A DNA stretch of 64,000 nucleotides, from the NCBI GenBank assembly GCA_947490145.1, contig CANLGD010000007.1:1-64000 (forward strand), read 5' to 3'. This document shows positions 1-9,318 of this stretch, piece by piece. The translations under genes were made by a program, and so were the position numbers. Positions within the stretch are counted from its first letter, which is position 1; the number at the start of each line of letters is the position of its first letter. The notes beneath the pieces were generated by a model. The model saw nothing but the letters and a program-made list of their open reading frames with translations, ran no database searches and was not told where the DNA came from. The stretch comes from Flavobacteriia bacterium. Lineage in GTDB: Bacteria > Bacteroidota > Bacteroidia > Flavobacteriales_D > Crocinitomicaceae.

Positions 1-2
1 CA

Positions 3-818
3 AATTTAGATTTTCAAGGTTTTGGTTCTTGGGACTTAATTCGAAATGATGAAAATTCAACGTTGGAAAAATGCTTGGAAAAGTTGCCTTATTTGAATCA
101 AAGAATTGCAACAATTACTGGTGTTCAAAATGTATATTCTTTAGATAATAATGTCAAGGAAAAGTTTGGTTTTAATACCATTCAATCAGCTTTTCACAAC
201 AAACTGGAAGGTCAAATTGATACTGGAAAAATGATGGTTAGATTCCATCAATTACTCTCTGAACAAGGAATATATTTATTGACTGGAATTGATGTTTTGG
301 AACTTTCATCAACTGAAAAGCAAGTTGAAATTCAATCAAATATTGGGCCTTTTTATGCTTCGAAAGTTGCCATTTGTGTCAATGGTTTTGCACAAAGATT
401 TCTCCCGAAAAATGACATTTTGCCAGCAAGGGCGCAAGTAATTATTACTAAGAAAATTGACAATTTACCCTTTAAAGGAACTTTTCATTACCAAGATGGA
501 TATTACTATTTCAGAAATATTAATGACCGTGTACTTTTTGGTGGCGGAAGAAATTTAGATTTTCAGGGAGAAACAACTACAGAAATTGACAATTCAGATG
601 TCATTCTTAATCAATTGGAAAAATTATTAAAGGAAATTATCTTGCCCAAAACACCCTTTGAAATTGAATACGCTTGGGCAGGAATCATGGGCGTTGGCAA
701 ATCCAAAAAGCCAATAATTGAATTGGTAAAACCAAACATTGCTGTTGGTGTGCGAATGGGCGGAATGGGCGTTGCGATAGGAACAATTGTCGGTAAAAAT
801 GTTGCTGAACTGCTTTAA
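3..818 (+). CDS. FAD-dependent amino-acid oxidoreductase (DAO family), 5' truncated
   Basis: The frame is open from the first bases of the window, so the N-terminal part, including the Rossmann GxGxxG motif, lies upstream. The visible 272 residues show the second half of a DadA/glycine-oxidase-like flavoprotein: a substrate-domain segment with FHYQDGYYYFR and the FGGGRNLDFQGE strand, then a C-terminal FAD-binding loop ending GVRMGGMGVAIGTIVGKNVAELL-like, where the GMG..IG pattern contacts the flavin in this family. The family oxidises amines or amino acids with FAD. The substrate cannot be told from this part. A TTG at 63 is in frame but internal. The gene ends 7 bp before the converging glycosyltransferase. 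Family assignment is firm; the specific activity is unknown. Confidence 0.82.
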   Translation, partial: NLDFQGFGSWDLIRNDENSTLEKCLEKLPYLNQRIATITGVQNVYSLDNNVKEKFGFNTIQSAFHNKLEGQIDTGKMMVRFHQLLSEQGIYLLTGIDVLELSSTEKQVEIQSNIGPFYASKVAICVNGFAQRFLPKNDILPARAQVIITKKIDNLPFKGTFHYQDGYYYFRNINDRVLFGGGRNLDFQGETTTEIDNSDVILNQLEKLLKEIILPKTPFEIEYAWAGIMGVGKSKKPIIELVKPNIAVGVRMGGMGVAIGTIVGKNVAELL

Positions 819-825
819 AATCAAT

Positions 826-2070
826 TTATTTCTTATTCTTTTCTTCAATCCATTTGGACATATATTTGGTGCTTGAAACTGTATGATGTTTGAGGATTTC
901 TCCAATGAAATTGTTTTGTCGGCGCTGAGTTTTATTCTTCTCAATTTGATTTATTAGTTCACCAAAATCGCTTTCAAAGATTTTTTTCAAATATCTTTTA
1001 TCACAAATTTCGAATCCATTTGTTTGTGCTTGTTTCCATGAAATTTTATTGGTGTATAATTCAACCGCATTGGCGACGAAATCGTCAATATCATCTGAAA
1101 CAAATCCACTCCAAGGCAATTTTCCATGCATAGATTCTGCACCGATTGAAGTTGTTCCATTGGGCGTGCCTGCAATCATTGCATCTAGAAGCTTTCCCTT
1201 TATTCCTGCGCCAAATCTCAAAGGAGCCAGACAAACTTTTGCAGTTTTCATAACTTCATAAACTTCCTCTGCCCTATTTTTAACTATAAAACCTTGAGAT
1301 TGATTATGCAAATTCAATACTTTTTGAGATGAATAGGCACCGTAAATATGCAGTTCGGATTCTGGTAATTTTTCTCTGATTTTAGGCCAAATTGATTCTT
1401 TCAAATACAAAACAGCATTCCAGTTTGGTTCATGCAAAAAATTACCAATAAATATGAAATGCTTTCTTTCGTCGAAAGTTGGCAAATCGTGACTTTTATT
1501 CAGTAATTGTTCATCAATAAAAAGCGGTAAATAGTGCAAAATAAAAGGCGGAATTTGAAATACATTTTGCAAAATATCCATTTCAAATTCGGAAATTATT
1601 AAACTCAAATCGCACCTTAAAATACTTGCTAATTCTCTCTTTGCAACTTCCGAATAAAGCATTCCATTCTCAAAAGGCACCTTTAATTTCCATGCGTTTT
1701 GTCTAGCCAATCGCAAACAATGTAAATCTTCAGTATCTAATATTCTGGTTGCATTTGGGCAATTTTCAGAAACGCGCCAGCCAAATTGTTCCTCCATCAT
1801 AAAGCGATCAAACAACACAATTTCGGGATTCAATTCGATTACAAAATCATCAAAAGAAGCATCATTTAAAATGATAGAAACTTTTTTAATTCCAATATTT
1901 TCAATGTCACAAGCAAATTCACTGTCTGAAGCAGGACTGGCGAAAGTTATTTGAAATCCTTGCGATTTAAACAAATCAATTAATTGCATCATTCTAGTAC
2001 CGGCAGCAGATGAAGCTGGCTCTGGAAAAACGAATCCGATAATGAGTAAATGCTTAGATTTTTCGATCAT
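826..2070 (-). CDS. Glycosyltransferase, GT4-like (GT-B fold)
   Basis: 414 residues. The N-terminus (HLLIIGFVFPEPASSAAGTR) is the typical first Rossmann strand and glycine/serine loop of GT-B glycosyltransferases. The C-terminal half has the strand FIFIGNFLHEPNWNAV, which opens the nucleotide-sugar domain, and the donor-binding stretch APLRFGAGIKGKLLDAM followed by GTPNGTTSIGAE. In the family these residues grip the nucleotide diphosphate; the sugar and acceptor cannot be deduced. No signal peptide or membrane segment, so probably cytoplasmic or peripheral. It stands alone: it converges with the FAD oxidoreductase and lies downstream of the M13 peptidase behind a terminator hairpin, so it probably has its own promoter. 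Start chosen at the only early ATG (2070). Confidence 0.86.
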   Translation of the reverse strand: MIEKSKHLLIIGFVFPEPASSAAGTRMMQLIDLFKSQGFQITFASPASDSEFACDIENIGIKKVSIILNDASFDDFVIELNPEIVLFDRFMMEEQFGWRVSENCPNATRILDTEDLHCLRLARQNAWKLKVPFENGMLYSEVAKRELASILRCDLSLIISEFEMDILQNVFQIPPFILHYLPLFIDEQLLNKSHDLPTFDERKHFIFIGNFLHEPNWNAVLYLKESIWPKIREKLPESELHIYGAYSSQKVLNLHNQSQGFIVKNRAEEVYEVMKTAKVCLAPLRFGAGIKGKLLDAMIAGTPNGTTSIGAESMHGKLPWSGFVSDDIDDFVANAVELYTNKISWKQAQTNGFEICDKRYLKKIFESDFGELINQIEKNKTQRRQNNFIGEILKHHTVSSTKYMSKWIEEKNKK

Positions 2071-2092
2071 TTTAGTAATTGGACAACATTAA

Positions 2093-2118
2093 AAAAGACG
2101 CCATTGCTGACGTCTTTT
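2093..2118 (-). terminator. Intrinsic terminator after the M13 peptidase
   Basis: Perfect 8-bp inverted repeat AAAAGACG / CGTCTTTT with a 10-nt loop, starting 11 bp beyond the peptidase stop codon. Read on the minus strand the stem is followed directly by further T residues, as expected for Rho-independent termination. Confidence 0.75.
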
Positions 2119-2129
2119 CTTTGCTTTAT

Positions 2130-4208
2130 TTACCAGATTTTGGCAATTTTCACCGTTGAATTCCTCATTTTGTCACCTTCTTTTATATTGAAAGCTTCAA
2201 AAAATTCTGGACAGTTCATCAGTGGGCCATTGACCCTATACATTCCAGGAGAATGAGGATCATTGGCAATTCTGTTTTTCAATTCTGCTTCCGTGTAATT
2301 AATTTTCCAAAGTTGTGCGAAAGAGATGAAAAATCTTTGCGCTGGTGAATAACCTTCCACCACTTTTCCAGATTTAAACTCAGGTGTTTTGGCATAAGCG
2401 TAATATGCCAGAGTGATTCCTCCTAAATCTGCAATATTTTCTCCCATTGTCAAATCAGGATTGACACAGTGACCATCAATTGGACAAAAACCGGCAAAAG
2501 TTGCACCCAATAATGCTGTTCTTTCTTCGAATAATTTTCTATCGCTTTCTGACCACCAATTCGTAAAACTTCCATCGGCAGCAAATTTAGAACCCATATC
2601 ATCAAATCCATGCGTAAATTCATGGCCAATCACCATTCCAATTCTACCATAATTTACAGCATCTTCAGCATTTACATCAAAAAATGGCGCTTGCATAATT
2701 CCAGCAGGAAAGGCAATTTCATTTAATAATGGATGATAATATGCATTAATCATGTGTGCTGGCATTCCCCATTTTGCTTTATCAATTGGTTGAGATAATT
2801 CCTCAAAATTCTTTTTAACATCTCTTACTGCACACATTTTTATATTGGCGACATAATCTGTTTTAGACAATTTCAAATCACTAAAATTTTCCCATTTAGA
2901 TGGAAAACCTAATTTTCTTCCAATCGATTTCAATTTATTCAATGCTTCTTTTTTTGTTTCGGAAGACATCCAAGGCAAAGCTTTGATTCTTTCTTCAAAA
3001 GTCAAAAGTAAATTATCAACCATCGTATTTACTCTTTCTTGAGATTTCTCAGAATAATATTGATCCACAAATAATTTCCCTAAACCTTCGCCAATTGTCA
3101 TTTGAGTGATTTCATTCACAGCCCTTTCTTCAATCGGTTTCATTTGGGTTTTTCCGGTTAAAACTTTTTGGTAAAAGTTAAAATTCAACTTCACAAATGA
3201 TTCATCTAAATGTCCAGCGTAATGATTCAATGTTTTCCATGTCAAATAGCTTTTCCAAAATTTGACATCTACATTAATCAATAAATCATTTAATAATTTT
3301 GGATAATCTTTCTGTCCAACAACAATTTCTGAAAAATCTTGACTTCCGACAGATTTCAAATAAACTTCAAAATCAAAAGCAGGGAAAAGTTTTTTCAATT
3401 CGTCTTTGGACATTTTATTGTAGCTATTTTCTGGAACCCTTAATTCTGAAGGCGACATCATTTTTTCTGCCAACATTGTTTCAAATTTGATCACATTTTC
3501 AGCTGCTAAAACAGATTCTTCTGGTGAATTTCCAATTTTTTGAAACATTTTAGAAATGTGTTCTTTGTAAGCTGCCACAATATCTTTTTTGTCATCTTGA
3601 AAGTAGTAATCCTTGTTGGGTAATCCCAAACCACCTTGACCAAAATACGAAATATTACTGTTCACATCTTTTAAATCTTGTCCAACACCAAAACCAAAAA
3701 GACTGTTGACACCATATTTATGTTGGTTAGCGACCACCTCAACAATTTGTTTGAAATGTGCAATTTCATTGATTTTATATAAATCACCTTTGATTGGTGA
3801 CCAAGCCAATTTATTTCTGCCTTCCATGTTAATATAAGAAGCATAATAATTCCCTAAAATTTGGGCAGTGGTATCATTGGCATAACCACCATCATTGGCT
3901 TTATTTAAAATCCCAATTAGCTTTGATTGATTGGCTTTTTCAAGTTCATTGAAACTTCCCCAGCGAGATTCACTCGGAGGAATCGGATTATTTTTAACCC
4001 AAGTTCCATTTGAAAAATTAAAGAAATCATCTTGTGGTTTGATTGTTTTGTCTAAATAGGACAAATCGATGGTTTTGGCCCCAGTTTTAACTTCTTGATG
4101 CGCAACAGACAAAGCATCGTTGTCGCTCTCTGCATTTTTGGAAGTCGTGCATGCATAAGCGATTCCTAAAACCAGCACTGACTGAAAAATTCTATTTATC
4201 TTCATCAT
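2130..4208 (-). CDS. M13 family zinc metallopeptidase (neprilysin/PepO-like), lipoprotein
   Basis: 692 residues, the usual M13 length. The signal peptide ends in a lipobox (GIAYAC, Cys20), so the protein is predicted to be lipid-anchored in the envelope. M13_N domain about residues 55-430, catalytic M13 domain about 490-690. The zinc signature is visible: HEFTH at 529-533 and the third ligand in ENIAD (E590, with D594 as the second-shell Asp); NAYYHPLLNEIAFPAG precedes it and the C-terminus ends in W, both typical. The family cleaves oligopeptides on the amino side of hydrophobic residues. It is last in a probable operon: acyl-CoA carboxylase beta, acetyltransferase (20 bp upstream), this gene, then a terminator. 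ATG codons at 4208 and 4205 are equally possible. Confidence 0.95.
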   Translation of the reverse strand: MMKINRIFQSVLVLGIAYACTTSKNAESDNDALSVAHQEVKTGAKTIDLSYLDKTIKPQDDFFNFSNGTWVKNNPIPPSESRWGSFNELEKANQSKLIGILNKANDGGYANDTTAQILGNYYASYINMEGRNKLAWSPIKGDLYKINEIAHFKQIVEVVANQHKYGVNSLFGFGVGQDLKDVNSNISYFGQGGLGLPNKDYYFQDDKKDIVAAYKEHISKMFQKIGNSPEESVLAAENVIKFETMLAEKMMSPSELRVPENSYNKMSKDELKKLFPAFDFEVYLKSVGSQDFSEIVVGQKDYPKLLNDLLINVDVKFWKSYLTWKTLNHYAGHLDESFVKLNFNFYQKVLTGKTQMKPIEERAVNEITQMTIGEGLGKLFVDQYYSEKSQERVNTMVDNLLLTFEERIKALPWMSSETKKEALNKLKSIGRKLGFPSKWENFSDLKLSKTDYVANIKMCAVRDVKKNFEELSQPIDKAKWGMPAHMINAYYHPLLNEIAFPAGIMQAPFFDVNAEDAVNYGRIGMVIGHEFTHGFDDMGSKFAADGSFTNWWSESDRKLFEERTALLGATFAGFCPIDGHCVNPDLTMGENIADLGGITLAYYAYAKTPEFKSGKVVEGYSPAQRFFISFAQLWKINYTEAELKNRIANDPHSPGMYRVNGPLMNCPEFFEAFNIKEGDKMRNSTVKIAKIW

Positions 4209-4228
4209 AATTATTTATTGAACTTTAT

Positions 4229-4687
4229 CTATTTTACTAATTCGCATAACATTTCAACATGCGGAATATCATCTTCGAGGTATCTTTTTCCTGTTGATTC
4301 AAATCCGTGTTTTTGGTAATATTTCTCCAAATGACTTTGTGCGGAAAGACGGACATTTGATGGTCCAAATTTTGCATCGATATATTCCATGCATTTTTCC
4401 ATTAGCACATGTCCATTGCCTTTGTCTCTTGCACTTTCATCAATGGCCACCCTACCGATTGAAACTTCTTTGTAAGAAATTCCCGCTGGTAAAATTCTTG
4501 CTGTAGCAACAATATTCCCTAAATCATCACGACCTATTAAATGGTGCGATTTTAAATCTTTCCCATCAATTTCTTGGTAAGGACAATTTTGTTCGACAAC
4601 AAAAATCTTAATTCTAAGTGCCATCAAATCATGAAATTCAACAATAGAGATTTCACTAAAATGTTTTATTTGCCAATCTATTATCAT
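4229..4687 (-). CDS. GNAT N-acyltransferase, ElaA family
   Basis: 152 residues, the normal ElaA size. Family features in order: LMALRIKIFVVEQNCPYQEIDG near the N-terminus, TARILP in the central strand, IGRVAIDESARDKGNG (motif A, acetyl-CoA pyrophosphate loop, about residues 78-93), LSAQSHLEKYYQKHGF and the C-terminal YLEDDIPHVEM. These identify the ElaA branch of GNAT acetyltransferases; the acceptor is not established for the family. No signal peptide, so cytoplasmic. It sits 7 bp downstream of the acyl-CoA carboxylase gene and 20 bp upstream of the M13 peptidase, so probably in one transcript, although the three functions have no obvious link. Confidence 0.9.
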   Translation of the reverse strand: MIIDWQIKHFSEISIVEFHDLMALRIKIFVVEQNCPYQEIDGKDLKSHHLIGRDDLGNIVATARILPAGISYKEVSIGRVAIDESARDKGNGHVLMEKCMEYIDAKFGPSNVRLSAQSHLEKYYQKHGFESTGKRYLEDDIPHVEMLCELVK

Positions 4688-4694
4688 CTGAAAA

Positions 4695-6338
4695 TTAAGT
4701 TTGAATTACACCAACATTGTAGGGTTTCTCGGCCCTTTTATTATTGGCCATTTCAATTCCCATAGAGATAATTTTTTTTGTTTCAATAGGATCAATGATT
4801 GCATCAACCCACAATCTTGAACCCGCATAGTATGGTGAAATTTGAGAATCGTAGCGGTCTTTGATTTTGTTATACAATTCTGTTTCGCGCTCTTTTGTAA
4901 TTTCTTCTCCTTTGGCTTGCAAAGAGGCTATTTCAATTGACAGCAATGTTTTAGCAGCAGCAGCGCCACTCATCACAGCGATTTCAGCTGTTGGCCAACC
5001 TACAATCAAGCGTGGATCATATGCTTTTCCACACATGGCATAATTTCCTGCGCCATAAGAATTACCCATGATGATGGAGAATTTTGGAACTACAGAATTT
5101 GCCATCGCGTTAACCATTTTCGCACCGTCTTTTATAATCCCAGCGTGCTCTGATTTTGAACCAACCATAAATCCGCTCACATCCGTTAAAAAAACCAATG
5201 GAATATTTTTTTGATTGCAATTCATAATAAAACGAGCAGCTTTGTCAGCAGAATCATTGTATATCACTCCACCCATTTGCATTTCACCTTTGGCGCTTTT
5301 AACAATTTCTCTTTGATTGGCCACAATTCCAACGCTCCAGCCATCCACTCTGGCATAGGCACAAACAATGGTTTTTCCATAATCGGCTTTGTATTCCGTA
5401 AATTTGGAATCATCAACCAACCATTTTATAATTTCTTTTACATTGTACGTTTTTCCTCTTTCAGCAGGGAAAAGTCCGTGAATATCTCTTTCATTTACTT
5501 GCGAAGGAATACTTTCTTTTCTGTCAAATCCAGCATTTTCAGAATGACCAATTTTATCAATTAATTCACGAATTGTGGCCAAACATTCTTGATCATTTTC
5601 AGTCTTATAATCACAAACACCTGAAATTTCCGTGTGTGTGTGTGCGCCACCCAAAGTTTCATTGTCAATATTTTCGCCAATCGCTGCTTTTACCAAATAA
5701 GAACCCGCTAAAAAAATTGTTCCCGTGCCGTTTACAATCAAGGATTCGTCAGACATAATTGGCAAATAAGCGCCCCCAGCTACACAACTACCCATTACTG
5801 CAGCAATTTGAACAATTCCTTGAGAGCTCATCATTGCATTGTTTCTGAAAATGCGACCAAAATGTTCTTTATCAGGAAAAATTTCATCTTGCATTGGCAA
5901 ATAAACACCAGCAGAATCCACTAAATAAATGATTGGCAGGCGATTTTCCATCGCGATTTCTTGTGCACGAAGATTTTTCTTTCCTGTAATTGGAAACCAA
6001 GCCCCTGCTTTCACTGTTGCATCATTGGCAACCACAATGCATTGTTTACCAGAAACAAAACCAATAACAACCACTACACCACCGGCAGGACAACCGCCTT
6101 CAGCTTCGTACATTCCATAACCAGCTAAAGCACCAATTTCAATGCGTTTACTGTTTTTATCAAGCAGCAATTCAATGCGTTCACGAGCAGAAAGCTTTCC
6201 TTTTTCATGAAGTTTATCAATGCGTTTTTTTCCGCCTCCTTCATAAATCTTTGCCAATTCTTGATCCAAACGAGAAATTTTCAATCTCATTTGGTCTTCA
6301 TTCATATTGAATTCGAGTTCTTTCGAAGTTATTGCCAT
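4695..6338 (-). CDS. Acyl-CoA carboxylase carboxyltransferase (beta) subunit, methylcrotonyl-CoA carboxylase-like
   Basis: 547 residues from the ATG at 6338. The frame stays open to 6395, but the extra 19 residues (KSNVLLIIFENLKF) match nothing typical and lie in AT-rich leader, so 6338 is preferred. Two crotonase-like halves: biotin-proximal half with GKLSARERIELLLD, the LPMQDEIFPDKEHFGRIF segment and GSCVAGGAYLPIMSDE; acyl-CoA half with LVFLTDVSGFMVGSKSEHAGIIKDGAK and GNSYGAGNYAMCGKAYDPR. The HFGRIF/GAYLPIMSDES wording resembles methylcrotonyl-CoA carboxylase beta more than propionyl-CoA carboxylase. It transfers CO2 from carboxybiotin to an acyl-CoA, here probably in leucine breakdown, which fits the leucine dehydrogenase and fused E1 elsewhere in the window. 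The biotin-carboxylase alpha partner is not in this window. Substrate call is inference. Confidence 0.9.
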   Translation of the reverse strand: MAITSKELEFNMNEDQMRLKISRLDQELAKIYEGGGKKRIDKLHEKGKLSARERIELLLDKNSKRIEIGALAGYGMYEAEGGCPAGGVVVVIGFVSGKQCIVVANDATVKAGAWFPITGKKNLRAQEIAMENRLPIIYLVDSAGVYLPMQDEIFPDKEHFGRIFRNNAMMSSQGIVQIAAVMGSCVAGGAYLPIMSDESLIVNGTGTIFLAGSYLVKAAIGENIDNETLGGAHTHTEISGVCDYKTENDQECLATIRELIDKIGHSENAGFDRKESIPSQVNERDIHGLFPAERGKTYNVKEIIKWLVDDSKFTEYKADYGKTIVCAYARVDGWSVGIVANQREIVKSAKGEMQMGGVIYNDSADKAARFIMNCNQKNIPLVFLTDVSGFMVGSKSEHAGIIKDGAKMVNAMANSVVPKFSIIMGNSYGAGNYAMCGKAYDPRLIVGWPTAEIAVMSGAAAAKTLLSIEIASLQAKGEEITKERETELYNKIKDRYDSQISPYYAGSRLWVDAIIDPIETKKIISMGIEMANNKRAEKPYNVGVIQT

Positions 6339-6408
6339 GAATTTTTCAAATTTTAAGTTTTCAAATATAATCAATAAAACATTGCTTTTTTTCATTTTAG
6401 TTGATAGA

Positions 6409-6810
6409 GGGTCTTATTTATTTTGAGGTGCTGACTAAAAATTTACGTTAAATATCAAAATGGTCTTTCCATCCAAGATTTTTACTTTTCTTTCCTTGAT
6501 GAAAGTAAAGTAACAAAAGAAAATCAAGTCTTCGCGATTGAACTTGCTTCCGTAAACTACAGCATTTTTAAAACTTCTAAAAAGTGACTTCTATCGATGA
6601 GCTATCGCTATCTCTTTCGTTTACACTTTTCAGCGCGTTTCAAAAACCGTCCAATCACTAGGACGGCTATCTTCTTCAATATCCACTTTTTTTTAAACGC
6701 TTCGATTTAAGTTCTGTTAATTCAGTCGATCAATTACAGAACTATAAATTAGTACCTTTAAATTTTCTGAACTAAAAAATGGTCTCAGCACCTCAAAATA
6801 AGTTTTACCC
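6409..6810. repeat. Non-coding structured element with terminal inverted repeats (MITE-like)
   Basis: This fills most of the gene-free stretch 6339-6961. Its ends are a perfect 16-bp inverted repeat, TATTTTGAGGTGCTGA at 6419-6434 and its complement at 6785-6800; both arms extend outward to a shared GGGT (6409 and 6810), giving imperfect 28-bp termini. Inside are further palindromes: TTTACTTT..AAAGTAAA around 6479-6507, CCGTCC/GGACGG at 6647-6666, and GTTCTGT..ACAGAAC at 6711-6742. No reading frame of useful length. The architecture resembles a non-autonomous mobile or palindromic repeat. I see no clear target-site duplication and no second copy in the window, so mobility is inference. Confidence 0.65.
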
Positions 6811-6916
6811 TTTAGAGAAGTTCTAATTAATTTATCATTTGTAAAAGTGCTAAAAAAATAGGCTTTAAGGTGAGAAAGAAAGCAAGATTAAAACCGCAAA
6901 ATCTTATTATTATTTC

Positions 6917-6924
6917 TAAATTTG
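6917..6924 (+). promoter_or_regulatory. Putative -7 element for gcvT
   Basis: TAAATTTG matches the Bacteroidota sigma-A -7 consensus TAnnTTTG exactly and lies 37 nt before the gcvT ATG. No good -33 TTTG is visible at the usual distance. The match is short, so the call rests on position plus the same pattern at many other starts in the window. Confidence 0.5.
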
Positions 6925-6961
6925 TTGCGCTAAGAATTCGAACAAAAAAATAATTATAGAA

Positions 6962-8044
6962 ATGAAAAACACAGCATTATCAGAAAAACACATTGCGCTT
7001 GGTGCAAAAATGGTTCCTTTTGCAGGATATAATATGCCGGTTCAATACGAGGGTGTGAATGCGGAACATGAGACAGTTAGGAATGCTGTAGGCGTTTTTG
7101 ATGTGTCTCACATGGGAGAATTTTTATTAACTGGACCAAATGCTTTGGCTTTGATTCAAAAAGTCACAACAAATGACGCTTCAACTTTGACAATTGGAAG
7201 AGCACAATACAGCTGCTTGCCAAATGGAAAAGGAGGAATTGTAGATGATTTGATTGTTTATAGGATGAAAGAAGAGCAATATTTATTGGTAGTAAATGCT
7301 TCAAATATTGAAAAAGATTGGAACTGGATTTCTTCTCACAATTCATTTGGTGTTGAAATGCGCAATTTATCTGATGATTATTCACTGTTAGCAATTCAAG
7401 GCCCCAAGGCTGTTGAGGCTATGCAATCATTGACTACCGTTCAGTTAGCGGACATAAAATACTACCATTTTGAGGTAGCAGAATTTGCTGGAATTGAGAA
7501 TGTTATTATTTCTGCAACTGGATATACAGGAAGTGGAGGTTTTGAAATTTACTGCAAAAACAGTGAAGTAGAACAAATTTGGGACAAAGTTTTTGAAGCT
7601 GGATCAAGTTATGGAATCAAACCAATTGGTTTGGCTGCTCGAGATACTTTGAGATTAGAAATGGGATTCTGTTTGTATGGAAATGACATTGACGATAGTA
7701 CTTCTCCGTTGGAAGCAGGTTTGGGATGGATTACAAAATTCAACAAAGAATTCATCGATTCAGTATTTTTGCAAAACCAAAAAGAAGTTGGAGTTTCCAA
7801 AAAACTTGTTGCTTTTGAAATGGTTGACCGCGGAATTCCGCGTCACGATTACCGAATTATCGATGCGGCAGGAAATGTGATTGGAAAAGTTACTTCAGGA
7901 ACTCAATCACCATCTATGAAAATAGCTATTGGAATGGGATATGTAAACACTGAATTTACAGCTGTAGATTCTGAAATCTTTGTAGAAATCAGAGAAAAAG
8001 GTATCAAAGCAAAAGTGGTTAAATTGCCATTTTACAAGAAATAA
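6962..8044 (+). CDS. gcvT: Aminomethyltransferase, glycine cleavage system T protein
   Basis: 360 residues, full length for GcvT. It transfers the methylene group from the aminomethyl-lipoyl H protein to tetrahydrofolate and releases ammonia, in the cytoplasm. Characteristic stretches in order: [20 protein letters not shown] at the N-terminus, [12 protein letters not shown] (folate-binding region, Asp and His conserved), NDDxS-like [46 protein letters not shown] and the C-terminal barrel with [17 protein letters not shown]. The H and P proteins are not in the window, so this is a detached gcvT, common in Bacteroidota. It has its own -7 box upstream and a terminator hairpin downstream, so it is probably monocistronic. 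Confidence 0.97.
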   Translation: MKNTALSEKHIALGAKMVPFAGYNMPVQYEGVNAEHETVRNAVGVFDVSHMGEFLLTGPNALALIQKVTTNDASTLTIGRAQYSCLPNGKGGIVDDLIVYRMKEEQYLLVVNASNIEKDWNWISSHNSFGVEMRNLSDDYSLLAIQGPKAVEAMQSLTTVQLADIKYYHFEVAEFAGIENVIISATGYTGSGGFEIYCKNSEVEQIWDKVFEAGSSYGIKPIGLAARDTLRLEMGFCLYGNDIDDSTSPLEAGLGWITKFNKEFIDSVFLQNQKEVGVSKKLVAFEMVDRGIPRHDYRIIDAAGNVIGKVTSGTQSPSMKIAIGMGYVNTEFTAVDSEIFVEIREKGIKAKVVKLPFYKK

Positions 8045-8064
8045 TAATTGCAAGAAATATGATG

Positions 8065-8096
8065 AAGGCTTTGAGGAAACTTGAAGCCTTTTTATT
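8065..8096 (+). terminator. Terminator between gcvT and a converging lipoprotein gene
   Basis: Inverted repeat AAGGCTT (8065-8071) / AAGCCTT (8084-8090) followed on the plus strand by TTTATTTTTT. It ends gcvT and overlaps the stop codon of the minus-strand gene, so it may serve both directions, but the T-run is on the gcvT side. Confidence 0.72.
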
Positions 8097-8523
8097 TTTT
8101 AGCACTTTTCAAACACTTTGCTACTTTCTTCTCATGTAATTCTCGTTCTTCTGGCGTGCGATTGGGATTGGTGAGAAATTCTTTGCATTTAATTTCAATT
8201 ACTTCCCAACGTTTGATTAACCGTTCAGCTTGTTTTTCACTCAAGCCTTTTTGTGAAGCACTATTGATTGAATCATTTGCCCGAACGCAGGAACAGAAAT
8301 CCCATTGTTCTCCATATTTAGAAACGATTTTTTCGTGATTCACCTGCTTTTCTTTCAGGTTTCTTTTGGGTTTTTCTTTGACATTCAATAATTGATCCCC
8401 AGTAACTTCTGCCACTTTCTCTTTTTTTACGGGGCGTTTTTCTTTGGGTGTTGAATCAGTGTTATTTGAATCACAACTCGAAAAAATCAAGCAACAAATA
8501 AATAAGACTTTCAGTTTTTTCAT
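8092..8523 (-). CDS. Small lipoprotein of unknown function with CxC motif
   Basis: 143 residues from the ATG at 8523 (the frame is open a little further upstream, but only this start gives a clean signal peptide). MKKLKVLFICCLIFSSC is a lipoprotein signal with the lipid Cys at 17. A charged Lys/Glu-rich linker follows (about 20-60), then a compact domain with WDFCSCVRANDSIN, KQAERLIKRW, CKEFLTNPNRTPEERELHEKKV and a last Cys in KCLKS. The four domain cysteines and the NPNRTPEER stretch recall small Bacteroidota lipoproteins of unknown role, but I cannot name a family. It converges with gcvT. Predicted location: inner- or outer-membrane-anchored, periplasm-facing. Confidence 0.75.
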   Translation of the reverse strand: MKKLKVLFICCLIFSSCDSNNTDSTPKEKRPVKKEKVAEVTGDQLLNVKEKPKRNLKEKQVNHEKIVSKYGEQWDFCSCVRANDSINSASQKGLSEKQAERLIKRWEVIEIKCKEFLTNPNRTPEERELHEKKVAKCLKSAKK

Positions 8524-8616
8524 TAATAAAGAATAAAATGGCAATATCTTTGCTAAAATAACAAAGATTTTTGGTTCATTTAAATTAATTAAGCGATATC
8601 ATTTATTTTTAGTCAA

Positions 8617-9309
8617 ATGAAATATACATTTTTACTCGTCGGATTTCTATTGATTTGCAGCGCGAACATTTTCGCTCAAGTGCAAGATACATTGCACATC
8701 CAGCGATTGAGTGAATTGACTGTTTTCCAAAATAAGTGGGCTTTTGAACGACAAGTCGAAAAAATCAGAAAATTATATCCTTACGCTTTGCATGCGGCGA
8801 GTTTATTGAAAAAATTTGATGCTGAACTTATAGAAATTGATTCTAAAAGAAAAAAGAAAAAATACAATAAAAAGGCACATGAAAAACTTAAGGAAGATTA
8901 CACTTATGTAATCAGAGATTTATACCGGCAAGATGGCGTTTTGTTGATGAAATTAATCCACAGAGAAACGGGATTGACAGCCAGTGAAATTATTCAAAAA
9001 TACCGCGGGAAATTTCAGGCTGAATGGTTTGAGCAGATAGGGAAAATCTGGGAACAAAATTTCAATGTAAAATATGAACCAGCAGGTGAAGATTATATGA
9101 CTGAGCAAATAATATTGCAAATTCAAGATGATTTATTGGAATTTAATCCAAATCCACAAATGATTGACAAAAAACAATATAAAATCAATATGGCAGCGTA
9201 TCGCGAAGATGTCAAAGAATCCAGAAAAAGAGTGCAAGAGATTAGGCAAAAGCAAAAAGAAATTCAGAAACAAAGTAAAATAATCAAAAAAGCCAACTCA
9301 GTAAAATAG
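8617..9309 (+). CDS. DUF4294 family exported protein
   Basis: 230 residues with a type I signal peptide (LLVGFLLICSANIFAQ, cleavage after about residue 20). The body matches what I recall of DUF4294: KIRKLYPYALHAASLLKKFDAELIEI, a Lys-rich segment, DLYRQDGVLLMKLIHRETGLTASEIIQKYRGKFQAEWFEQIG. Function of the family is unknown. The C-terminal 45 residues are a charged, probably helical tail rich in Lys, Gln and Arg. Its 3' end faces the yajC operon across a shared hairpin at 9319-9350. Predicted periplasmic. Confidence 0.82.
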   Translation: MKYTFLLVGFLLICSANIFAQVQDTLHIQRLSELTVFQNKWAFERQVEKIRKLYPYALHAASLLKKFDAELIEIDSKRKKKKYNKKAHEKLKEDYTYVIRDLYRQDGVLLMKLIHRETGLTASEIIQKYRGKFQAEWFEQIGKIWEQNFNVKYEPAGEDYMTEQIILQIQDDLLEFNPNPQMIDKKQYKINMAAYREDVKESRKRVQEIRQKQKEIQKQSKIIKKANSVK

Positions 9310-9318
9310 CAAAAAAAA

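Noticed and set aside
6339-6395. N-terminal extension of the acyl-CoA carboxylase
   Set aside because: The 19 extra residues are hydrophobic/AT-derived and absent from the family pattern; ATG 6338 fits.
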